From NCBI GenBank assembly GCA_044356835.1, contig JBIKVK010000005.1, positions 1 through 35,450 on the forward strand: a stretch of 35,450 nucleotides of DNA, in the 5' to 3' direction. Both the position numbers and the translations under genes were made by a program. Below, in pieces: positions 24,411-31,394 of this stretch. Source of the DNA: SYIM01 sp044356835 (lineage in GTDB: Bacteria; Pseudomonadota; Gammaproteobacteria; Burkholderiales; Burkholderiaceae_E). How positions within the stretch are numbered: the first letter of the stretch is position 1; every line of letters starts with the position of its first letter. Under the pieces are notes generated by a model that saw only the letters and a list, made by a program, of their open reading frames with translations, was not told where the DNA came from and made no database searches.

Positions 24411-25409
24411 ATGATCAGCACTCGATCCCGTCCTTCAGTCGCGTCTCGCGGGCTCATCGCCCTCGCGTTCGGATTGGTCGCACAGTTCGGTTTGGCCGCA
24501 AACGCTCTGGCGCAGGCGAACTATCCAAATCGTCCGATCAACATGATCGTTCCCTTCCCGCCGGGCGTGGTCGATAGCAAGGCGCGGGTGATCGCCGCCC
24601 GGGTCAGCGAGTTGCTCGGACAGCCGATTGCGATCGAGAACCGCTCGGGCGCGGGTCAGCGGCTGGGCACCCAGCTGATTGCTCAAGCGCCCAAGGACGG
24701 GTACACACTGGGGGTGATCACCCAGGCCGGGGCTGTCATGGCGCCCGCGCTGGATCCAAAACTGCGCTACGACGCGATCAAGGATTTTCAATACCTGACG
24801 CTCGGCTACAGCGGCTATTTCATATTCACCACGCATCCCAAGTCGGGCTTCAAGACCCTGGGGGAGTTCCTGGCCAAGGCTCGGGCCAACCCTGGGCAGT
24901 TGAAATTCTCGAGTTCAGGCCTGGGCACCTCCTACCATGTCTGGTCCGAGGTGCTGATGAGCGTGGCGGGCGTACAGCTTCTGCACATTCCGTATCGCGG
25001 GGCCGCCCAGGCCGAGCAGGACCTGGCCGGTGGACAGATCGATGTGATGCTGACCTCAGCGGGCTCGATGCCCCGGGTCGACTCGGGCATGCTGATCGCG
25101 ATGGGCGTCACCTCCGACCAGCGCCTGGCCCACATGCGGCAAGTTCCGACCCTCAAGGAACAGGGCGTCAATTTCGCGATCACAAGCTGGTTGGGGTTCG
25201 CGGCGCCGGCGGGCATACCCGCCGCGGTTCTTGATCGTTTGAACGCCGCGTTCAAAGGCGCGCTTGAAACGCCTGAGGTGATCGCCAAGCTGACCGCTGA
25301 TGGCTCGGAGGTACGCTACACGACCCCGGCCGAGTTCACTCAGATGGTCGATCGCGAAATCAAGCTGGTTCGCGACATCAACAAGAACCTCAAGCTCTCG
25401 CTCGACTGA
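24411..25409 (+). CDS. Bug-type tripartite tricarboxylate transporter family solute-binding protein (second copy)
   Basis: A 332-residue periplasmic binding protein with a signal peptide ending at about residue 35 (AANALA before QANYP). Family features include RPINMIVPFPPG, LGQPIAIENRSGAGQRLGTQLIAQAPKDGYTLGV, and LLHIPYRGAAQAEQDLAGGQIDVML. The solute-contacting loop after PFPPG reads VVDSKAR rather than the usual G-x-x-D-x-x-AR pattern, so its ligand may differ from that of the first copy. AAGGAGA precedes the ATG. It lies 116 bases after the SDR gene. Confidence 0.92.
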   Translation: MISTRSRPSVASRGLIALAFGLVAQFGLAANALAQANYPNRPINMIVPFPPGVVDSKARVIAARVSELLGQPIAIENRSGAGQRLGTQLIAQAPKDGYTLGVITQAGAVMAPALDPKLRYDAIKDFQYLTLGYSGYFIFTTHPKSGFKTLGEFLAKARANPGQLKFSSSGLGTSYHVWSEVLMSVAGVQLLHIPYRGAAQAEQDLAGGQIDVMLTSAGSMPRVDSGMLIAMGVTSDQRLAHMRQVPTLKEQGVNFAITSWLGFAAPAGIPAAVLDRLNAAFKGALETPEVIAKLTADGSEVRYTTPAEFTQMVDREIKLVRDINKNLKLSLD

Positions 25410-25429
25410 TTCTGGGGTGTTCGCCGATC

Positions 25430-26134
25430 ATGAAACATCTCGTTTTAGTGCCAGGCCTGAACAACACCCCGGCCCTCTGGGAGCCGGTGGTTGCCGAGCT
25501 CTCCTCCAGCTTGGGCCGGGATTGGCAGATCCACTGCCCGGCGATGCAGGCACTCGAGACCACGGATGCGGTCGCGGCGCATTTGCTGGACGGTCTGCCC
25601 GAGCGCTTCAGTTACGTCGGCTTTTCCTTCGGTGGCTATGTCGGCATGGCGGTGCTCGCTGCGGCTGCGGCCCGGGTAGAGCGCTTCGCATTGGTATGCT
25701 CATCGAGTCGGGGTGAGAGCGAGGCCGCCAAACCGCTGCGCCTGCGCGCCATCGAAATCGCCCAGAACGGGGGATACGAAGCCCTGATGGTGAAGAACCA
25801 CCCGAACACGGTTCATCCGGACCGAGTCGACGATCCCACCCTCCTCGAGCGTCGCGAGGCCATGATTGCAGGCTACGGCAGGGAGAGATTCATCGCCCAT
25901 ATGCGCGCCTGCCTGGTTCGTCCCGATCGGACCGACCTGCTGGCCGGGTTCAAGGGTCCGCGGCTCTTGGTGGCTGCCGAACAGGACAAGGTCGTGCCTG
26001 CAGCACTCATGCGCGAGCTGGTTACGGATCTGCCCGGTGTTCCGCTGGTGTCGATCGATCAGAGCGGACACCTGCTGCCGCTCGAGCAACCCGTCGCGCT
26101 GGCGACGGCCTTGGCGGACTGGCTGAGGCGCTGA
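25430..26134 (+). CDS. Alpha/beta hydrolase
   Basis: A compact 234-residue alpha/beta hydrolase with no signal peptide. The nucleophile elbow is GFSFGGY (Ser 66), the acid is in AAEQDKVV (Asp 186), and the histidine in SIDQSGHLLPLEQP (His 214); the oxyanion region is LVPGLNNTPALWEP. It begins 20 bases after the second Bug-type gene and ends the rightward block, convergent with the HxlR regulator. The reaction is unknown; ester, lactone or C-C bond hydrolysis all fit the fold. Confidence 0.85.
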   Translation: MKHLVLVPGLNNTPALWEPVVAELSSSLGRDWQIHCPAMQALETTDAVAAHLLDGLPERFSYVGFSFGGYVGMAVLAAAAARVERFALVCSSSRGESEAAKPLRLRAIEIAQNGGYEALMVKNHPNTVHPDRVDDPTLLERREAMIAGYGRERFIAHMRACLVRPDRTDLLAGFKGPRLLVAAEQDKVVPAALMRELVTDLPGVPLVSIDQSGHLLPLEQPVALATALADWLRR

Positions 26135-26155
26135 CGGATTTAGGGCACTCGCGAG

Positions 26156-27148
26156 TCAAAGCCGCTCCACGTCCCAGGCCTGGACGGTCTGTCGGCAATG
26201 AGCACACACCACCAAGGGCGCCACTGCCTGCCCACAGGTGATGTGCACCGCCCGGAGCGTACTGGGACCTTTGGTGAGATGTTCCTGGCCCCACCGCGAC
26301 AGCAGCAGCAGGTAACCACGCAGGGGCTCGGCGGCGGGCCCAAGCCGATAGACGTAGCGGCGCGCATCGATCCGGTCCCCCAGCTTGTCCAGCAGGCCAT
26401 AGCGGGTCAGCATGTCCAGGCGGATCGCCAGCACGTTCGTCCCGATATCGACGACCCGGCGAATCTCCTCGAAGTAGCGGCAGCCCAGCAATACGGCCAC
26501 GATGATCAGCATGGCGTAGCGATCGCTGGCCAGTCTTGGAAAGTGCAGATGCGGCTCATCAAGTTGCTCGCGTCGGCTGGGCAGTCCGCCGGCCCAGCGC
26601 CGGGCTCGCCCGGCCGGCGGCGGCTCGATACCGGGGTCGGTAATCTCGCCCGCGAGCGAGGCCTCACCGATATCCCCGGCACAATGCCCGCAGGTGAGGA
26701 TCGGCCGCAGTTCATGACCGCAGAGGCGGTGGCGCAGCCTTCGAGGCATGTTCGGCGGAGGCATGCCCCACTGCACATCCCAGGACCATGCCAGAAGAGC
26801 ACGCGGGTATAGCGCGAGGCCCGTGCGGGTCAGACGATAGGCCGCGCGAGGCGGTCGAGTCTGATAAAGCTCCTGCCTCAGGAGGCCAAGGTCGACCAAG
26901 GTGCGCAAGCGCTCGGTGAGTGTCTGACGGGGGATCGCCAGTGCGGATTGAAAGTCGTCAAAACGCCGTACCCCCAGAAAGGCCTGCTGCAGCACCGACC
27001 AGGTCCATCGGTCGCCGATCCGCAGCAGCACCTGGTTGATTGCGCTGCCGTGCAGGACACGCCGCAGCCGGCCGATCTGGTCCTCATTGAGTGGCTCGAT
27101 TCGGTCGAGCAGGGGGGCGGGCCGAGGACCGGTCAGTCTGACGTTCAT
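26156..27148 (-). CDS. Transcriptional regulator with two fused HxlR-type winged-helix domains
   Basis: The 330-residue protein contains two HxlR-like units. Unit 1 (about 28-127) has INQVLLRIGDRWTWSVLQQAF, RRFDDFQSALAIPRQTLTERLRTLVDLGLL and YRLTRTGLALYPRALLAW. Unit 2 (about 207-292) has SDRYAMLIIVAVLLGCRYFEEIRRVVDIGTNVLAIRLDMLTRYGLLDK and YRLGPAAEPLRGYLLLL. Each is followed by the same motif H-x2-C-x9-C-x2-C (His 140, Cys 143, 153, 156; His 302, Cys 305, 315, 318), suggesting a metal-binding knuckle. Usual HxlR proteins are about 110-150 residues and act as dimers. The ATG at 27148 fits the predicted transcript start better than a TTG at 27172. It is divergent from the oxygenase gene and probably controls it. 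Confidence 0.85.
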   Translation of the reverse strand: MNVRLTGPRPAPLLDRIEPLNEDQIGRLRRVLHGSAINQVLLRIGDRWTWSVLQQAFLGVRRFDDFQSALAIPRQTLTERLRTLVDLGLLRQELYQTRPPRAAYRLTRTGLALYPRALLAWSWDVQWGMPPPNMPRRLRHRLCGHELRPILTCGHCAGDIGEASLAGEITDPGIEPPPAGRARRWAGGLPSRREQLDEPHLHFPRLASDRYAMLIIVAVLLGCRYFEEIRRVVDIGTNVLAIRLDMLTRYGLLDKLGDRIDARRYVYRLGPAAEPLRGYLLLLSRWGQEHLTKGPSTLRAVHITCGQAVAPLVVCAHCRQTVQAWDVERL

Positions 27149-27165
27149 GGCCGAATCGTACCCGA

Positions 27166-27204
27166 CCGACAAAGTTCAATAAACAAAGCTATCATTGCAG
27201 TCAA
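27166..27204. promoter_or_regulatory. Overlapping divergent promoters of the HxlR regulator and the oxygenase gene
   Basis: On the minus strand TTGACT (27199-27204), 17 bases and TATTGA (27176-27181) give a good promoter for the regulator. On the plus strand CCGACA (27166-27171), 18 bases and TATCAT (27190-27195) give a candidate for the oxygenase gene. Each -10 lies in the spacer of the other, so the two would exclude each other. Direct repeats ACAAAG at 27169-27174 and 27183-27188, and CAAT...ATTG (27177-27197), are possible operator elements. Confidence 0.5.
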
Positions 27205-27228
27205 CAGCGCCGAAAGGGAGCGACAGCC

Positions 27229-28719
27229 ATGCCTACCGTGGTCCATCAGGTCAAATCGACCATCGTCTATCCGAACGACAACCCCTTTCTGAATGATGCC
27301 TGGCGCCCAGTCGATTGCGAATGGGATGCGGCCTCATCCGAACTCCAGGTGATCGGCGAGATCCCAAAGGATTTGAACGGCCTCTACGTGAGAAACAGTC
27401 ATGTGCCGGTCCACGAGTCGATCGGCCGCTACCACCCCTACGACGGCGACGGCATGCTGCATGCCATGCGGTTTCGCCAAGGACAGGCCTTCTTTCGCAA
27501 CCGCTGGATCCGGACCACCGGCTTTTATGCCGAGCAGGCGGCTGGCCGATCGCTGTGGCCCGGCATCATCGAGCCGCGGCGCGGCAGCCGGCGCGGCTGG
27601 GGCTCCATTGGCGCGATGAAGGACAACGCAGGCACCGATGTCATTGTGCATGGGGGCCGCATCCTCGCAGCGATGTCCCAGTGCAGCGAGCCCTACCGGC
27701 TCGATCCTGACACCCTCGAAACGCTGGGCCCGGATTCGGCCTGGGGCCGGGCTCTGCAACCCAACGGCATCTGTTCGCACTTCAAGGTGGACGAACATAC
27801 CCAGGAGATGGTGTTCTTCAATTTCGGTGAACATCCGCCCTATTTCAATTACGGCGTCGTGAGCGCGGACAACCGGTTGATCCATTACGTCCCGATCGAT
27901 CTGCCCGGCCCACGCTGGCCACATGACCTGGGCATGACCGAGCATTACACGGTGGTGCATGACCTGCCGCTCTTCTTTGACCCGCAGGCGCTTGCGAAAG
28001 GCGGTCATAGGCTGCGCTTTTACAAGGACCTGCCCAGCCGCTTCGGCGTCTTGCCCCGCTTTGGCAGCAACGCCGACATCCAGTGGTTTGAGGCGCAGCC
28101 CTGCTATCTGCTCCACCTCTCGAACACCTATGAGGACGGCGACGAAATCGTCATGGACGGTTGCATCCAGACCAATCCCCTGCCCGATCTCTCGTCGCTG
28201 CCCCAGGAGGGCTATGCACGGGTCATACGCATGACCAGCCTCCATGACAAGGGCACGCGCATGCACCGTTGGCGCTTCAACCTCAAGACCGGTCAAACCC
28301 GCGAAGAGGACCTCGACGATCAGGTCACCGAATTCCCGATGGTCAATGGACGCCACAACGGCCGCGCTTACCGATACAGCTACAACGCCATCCTGAAGAA
28401 AGGCTTCTGGCTGCTCGACGGGCTCAAGAAATACGATTTCGTAACCGGCCGAAGTCAGGTCTGGATGGCGCCCGAGGGATGCCACGTGAGCGAAGCGCCG
28501 TTCGCCCCTCGCGATGGTTCAAAGAGCGAGGATGACGGATATCTCGTGACCTTCCTCACCAACACGGTGACTGGAAAGGGCGAGTGTGCCGTCCTCGATG
28601 CCCGCGACATCACGACCGGTCCGATCTGCCGGATCATCCTGCCCGACCATGTCGCCACCGGCGCACACGCGTTCTGGGCGCCAGAGTCCATGCTGGGCGA
28701 GACGGGCAACCCACAATGA
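27229..28719 (+). CDS. Carotenoid oxygenase family protein (lignostilbene dioxygenase / carotenoid cleavage type)
   Basis: A 496-residue non-haem iron(II) oxygenase of the RPE65/CCO seven-bladed propeller family. Such enzymes split C=C bonds of carotenoids, stilbenes or phenylpropenes into carbonyl products. The four iron-binding histidines can be placed at His 184 (CSHFKVDE), His 232 (WPHDLGMTEHYTV), His 296 (YLLHLSNTYEDGDEIVMDG) and His 480 (ATGAHAFW). The N-terminal LNGLYVRNSHVP and HPYDGDGMLHAMRF motifs are also conserved. GGGAG precedes the ATG. The alpha/beta hydrolase gene overlaps its stop. Bacterial context and lack of carotenoid genes favour a stilbene or phenylpropene-like substrate, as an inference. 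Confidence 0.92.
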   Translation: MPTVVHQVKSTIVYPNDNPFLNDAWRPVDCEWDAASSELQVIGEIPKDLNGLYVRNSHVPVHESIGRYHPYDGDGMLHAMRFRQGQAFFRNRWIRTTGFYAEQAAGRSLWPGIIEPRRGSRRGWGSIGAMKDNAGTDVIVHGGRILAAMSQCSEPYRLDPDTLETLGPDSAWGRALQPNGICSHFKVDEHTQEMVFFNFGEHPPYFNYGVVSADNRLIHYVPIDLPGPRWPHDLGMTEHYTVVHDLPLFFDPQALAKGGHRLRFYKDLPSRFGVLPRFGSNADIQWFEAQPCYLLHLSNTYEDGDEIVMDGCIQTNPLPDLSSLPQEGYARVIRMTSLHDKGTRMHRWRFNLKTGQTREEDLDDQVTEFPMVNGRHNGRAYRYSYNAILKKGFWLLDGLKKYDFVTGRSQVWMAPEGCHVSEAPFAPRDGSKSEDDGYLVTFLTNTVTGKGECAVLDARDITTGPICRIILPDHVATGAHAFWAPESMLGETGNPQ

Positions 28720-29501
28720 AGCCGCGCATACCAGACCACAGCGTCACCGGCACGGGTGAGCGGACGCTCTTTCTGCTCCACGGTGCGTTTGGGGCCAAGG
28801 AGTACTGGCGCAGCCAGATCCAGGCGTTTTCGGCCGCCGGATGGCGGGTCGTGGCGTGGGATGCCCCGGGCTATGGTTGCTCGCCGCTTCCGGAGCCGTT
28901 CAACATCGAGGTCTGTGCCGAAGCGTTTGGGCTTTTGCTGGACAAGGAGGGAGGCCGATGCAACGTGGTCCTGGGCCACAGCATGGGCGGCATGGTCGCT
29001 CAGCGTGCCTTCGATCAGCGCCCCGCCCAGATCCACGGGCTGGTGCTCTCGGCCACCAGCGCCGCATTTGGCAATCCGGATGGGGAGTGGCAAAGAAAGT
29101 TTGTCGCCGATCGGGTCGCGCCGCTTGATGCGGGCCGGACCGTCGCGGAGCACGCGCCGATCTTTCTGCCCACGATGATGGCGCCAGGCGCCTGTGGCCC
29201 GGCGGTCGATCTGGTCGTCACTACCGTAGGTCAGATGCGCCCGGACACCTTCCGGGCGGCCATCGTCGCGATCACCCGTTACGAGGGTCGCGCGGTGCTG
29301 CCCAAGATCAACGTCCCGGTACTTGCCATCGCCGGAGAGCACGATCGCACCGCCCCGGCCGAGGTCATGCAGAAGATGAGCGCCAAGATCGCGGGCTCCG
29401 AGTTTGTGAGCATGCCCGGGGTGGGCCACTTCGGTTGGGCCGAGCAACCGGACGCCTTCAACCGGATCGTCCTGGACTTTCTCGCTCGGCGGATCGCCTA
29501 G
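28716..29501 (+). CDS. Alpha/beta fold hydrolase
   Basis: A 261-residue cytoplasmic hydrolase with the full triad: Ser 89 in LGHSMGGM, Asp 210 in IAGEHDRTAP, His 238 in MPGVGHFGWAEQP. LFLLHGAFGAKEYW provides the oxyanion loop. The sequence is typical of the MhpC/BphD-like and lactonase-like branch that includes ring-cleavage product hydrolases. The ATG overlaps the stop of the oxygenase gene (ATGA), so the two proteins are made together and probably act in sequence. The real substrate is unknown. Confidence 0.87.
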   Translation: MKPRIPDHSVTGTGERTLFLLHGAFGAKEYWRSQIQAFSAAGWRVVAWDAPGYGCSPLPEPFNIEVCAEAFGLLLDKEGGRCNVVLGHSMGGMVAQRAFDQRPAQIHGLVLSATSAAFGNPDGEWQRKFVADRVAPLDAGRTVAEHAPIFLPTMMAPGACGPAVDLVVTTVGQMRPDTFRAAIVAITRYEGRAVLPKINVPVLAIAGEHDRTAPAEVMQKMSAKIAGSEFVSMPGVGHFGWAEQPDAFNRIVLDFLARRIA

Positions 29502-29555
29502 GCTCGGATCGCCTGCGTGCGAACGGGGGCGGACAACTCCCCCCCCCGCGCCGCC

Positions 29556-29588
29556 CACGATCAAAAGGGGGGTGTCCCCTTGATCGTG
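29556..29588. repeat. Inverted repeat at the 3' end of the TauD-family gene
   Basis: CACGATCAA (29556-29564) pairs perfectly with TTGATCGTG (29580-29588), with an inner GGGG/CCCC pair after a two-base bulge. It spans the last codons and stop of the dioxygenase gene, between convergent transcripts. No T-run follows on either strand. Confidence 0.4.
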
Positions 29589-30361
29589 ACCCGATTGAGC
29601 ACCCGCTCGTCGGTGCCGTAATCGTGCACCGCATAGTGCATCGTGCAGCGGTTGTCCCACATCACGACATCGCCCTCTTGCCAGAGATGCCGATAGAGAC
29701 GGTCGGGCTGGACCGAATGCCCGTAGAGGTAGTCGAGAAGAGGCCGCGTCTCGGCCTCGCTCATGTCCTCAAAGCACGGCACCGTATCGCCCGGGTGTCC
29801 GATGAATAGCGCCTTGCGGCCTGTTTCGGGGTGGGTACGCACCACCGGGTGAAATGCGTGAGGCGGCTCGCCCTCCACGCCTGACCGGCGGGCAATGCGC
29901 GTGCCGGTAAATTTTGCGCGGACCCCGGCGAGCATGCGCTTCATGCCATCGGACAGCGTTTCGTAGGCAAGGTACTGATTCGACCACATGGTGTCGCCCC
30001 CGGCGCTCGGAAGCTTCTGAGCCGCCAGGATGGTGAGCGCATGAGGCGCCGCAATGAAGGTCGAGTCGTAATGCCAGTTTTCTGTGATGGTGTTTGCTTT
30101 GCCGGCATTGGTCAGCCGCAGCAAGCCCGGCCAGCCGTCCACATAGTTGAGCATCGGCGTGACGGCAATTTCGCCCCACCGACTCGCGAACGCAAACTGA
30201 TCCGCGGGCGCCAGGTATTGCCTGGGAAAGACCAGCATGCAGTGCTTGAGGAATGCCTCGCGAATCTGGGCGAATTGCCGATCATCGATCGCCCCCAGGG
30301 TCACGCCCTCCACGCGAGCGCCGATCGAGCCGGTCAAAGGTTTGATGGTGATGGTTGTCAT
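29561..30361 (-). CDS. TauD/TfdA family Fe(II)/2-oxoglutarate-dependent dioxygenase
   Basis: A 266-residue enzyme of the clavaminate-synthase/TauD group, which hydroxylates substrates with 2-oxoglutarate as co-substrate. The iron triad is visible: NWHYDSTF gives His 97 and Asp 99, and NRCTMHYAVHDY gives His 242; the 2-oxoglutarate-binding arginine is in RVLNRVTIKG (Arg 257). The ATG at 30361 gives MTTITIKPLTGSIGARVEGV, the usual N-terminus. It lies 5 bases after the MDR oxidoreductase gene in a leftward block. No sulfonate or sulfate-ester genes lie nearby, so taurine is not favoured; a carboxylated aromatic ether is one possibility. Confidence 0.92.
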   Translation of the reverse strand: MTTITIKPLTGSIGARVEGVTLGAIDDRQFAQIREAFLKHCMLVFPRQYLAPADQFAFASRWGEIAVTPMLNYVDGWPGLLRLTNAGKANTITENWHYDSTFIAAPHALTILAAQKLPSAGGDTMWSNQYLAYETLSDGMKRMLAGVRAKFTGTRIARRSGVEGEPPHAFHPVVRTHPETGRKALFIGHPGDTVPCFEDMSEAETRPLLDYLYGHSVQPDRLYRHLWQEGDVVMWDNRCTMHYAVHDYGTDERVLNRVTIKGTPPF

Positions 30362-30366
30362 CGCAA

Positions 30367-31356
30367 CTACTCCACATCCAGAACGATTTTTCCGATTTGC
30401 TGGTTGCTTCGCATCCGGTTGTGGGCCTCGGCAATCGACGCCAGGGGAAATACCGAGTCGACCACCGGGTTGATATCTCCATGCTCGAGCGGTCCGAGCA
30501 GATCGCGGGCACACGCCTGCACGCAGGCCAGTGTCTGTTCAGCCGTTCGGGTTCGGAAGGTCACACCGATCAACCTCAGACGGCGGAGTGCGAGAAAATC
30601 AAGATCGAGCCGGGCGTCTCGCCCACCCAGTCGCCCGACCCCGATCAGACGCCCGTCCAGCGCCATGGTGCGAAGGTTAGCCTCGAAGACACCGCCGCCC
30701 ACACTGTCGACGATGAGGTCGACCCCGCGCCCGCCCGTGGCTGTGGCGACCTGATCGACCCAGGCCCCTTGATCGTCACTGCGGATCGCATGGGTCAGGC
30801 CGAGGGGGCGAAGCCGCTCGAGCTTGTCGGTTGACCGCGAAGTGGCGATGATGGTCGAAGCACCGGCCCAGCGGGCGATCTGAAGGGCCGCCATACCGAT
30901 GCCCGATGATGCTGCATTGACCAGCACAGCCTCGCCCCGCGCCAGCGAGCCGTTTGTGATCATCGCATCGTGGGCGGTCGTAAACACGTTGGGGAATGCG
31001 GCGGCGTGATGCCAGTCGAGCCGCTTGGGCCGAGGCATCAGGGCGCGAGCGTCGACGCAAACGTATTGCGCCTGGGCACCGCGGCCGTGGCCCATGACCG
31101 CATCACCGGGCTTCCAGCCGATCACGCCCGGGCCCAGCGCATCGACCTCGCCCGCAAACTCGACGCCTCCGATCGCCCCGGTGCCCGTCTTGAGCGCCGA
31201 CAGCGCGAGCAGCTCCCCGCGATTGATGGCGCTGGCGCGCACGCGCACCCGGACCTGACCGGCGGAGGGTTCCGGACGCGGCACCTCCCGCACCTCGACC
31301 CGCCCCCCCGCTTCGCCGGGGACCGACCAGACCGCCTTCATCATGACCTGTGACAT
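30367..31356 (-). CDS. Zinc-less medium-chain dehydrogenase/reductase (quinone oxidoreductase-like)
   Basis: The 329-residue protein belongs to the MDR superfamily. The N-terminal GroES-like domain (VWSVPGEAGGRVEVREVPRPEPSAGQVRVRV, GGVEFAGEVDALG) lacks the catalytic-zinc cysteine and lobe cysteines. The Rossmann domain has VLVNAASSGIGMAALQIARWAG and VDLIVDSVGG. This pattern fits NADPH:quinone oxidoreductase or enoyl reductases. GGAGG precedes the ATG at 31356. It is 38 bases downstream of the CoA ligase gene and 5 bases upstream of the dioxygenase gene, so these are one operon. Confidence 0.9.
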   Translation of the reverse strand: MSQVMMKAVWSVPGEAGGRVEVREVPRPEPSAGQVRVRVRASAINRGELLALSALKTGTGAIGGVEFAGEVDALGPGVIGWKPGDAVMGHGRGAQAQYVCVDARALMPRPKRLDWHHAAAFPNVFTTAHDAMITNGSLARGEAVLVNAASSGIGMAALQIARWAGASTIIATSRSTDKLERLRPLGLTHAIRSDDQGAWVDQVATATGGRGVDLIVDSVGGGVFEANLRTMALDGRLIGVGRLGGRDARLDLDFLALRRLRLIGVTFRTRTAEQTLACVQACARDLLGPLEHGDINPVVDSVFPLASIAEAHNRMRSNQQIGKIVLDVE

Positions 31357-31394
31357 CTCAGCCTCCTGTCGAGCGGGCGCTGATCGCGCCCGAC

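Noticed and set aside
28455..29660. Minus-strand open frame of 401 codons
   Set aside because: It lies across the oxygenase, hydrolase and dioxygenase 3' ends; no domain and implausible composition.
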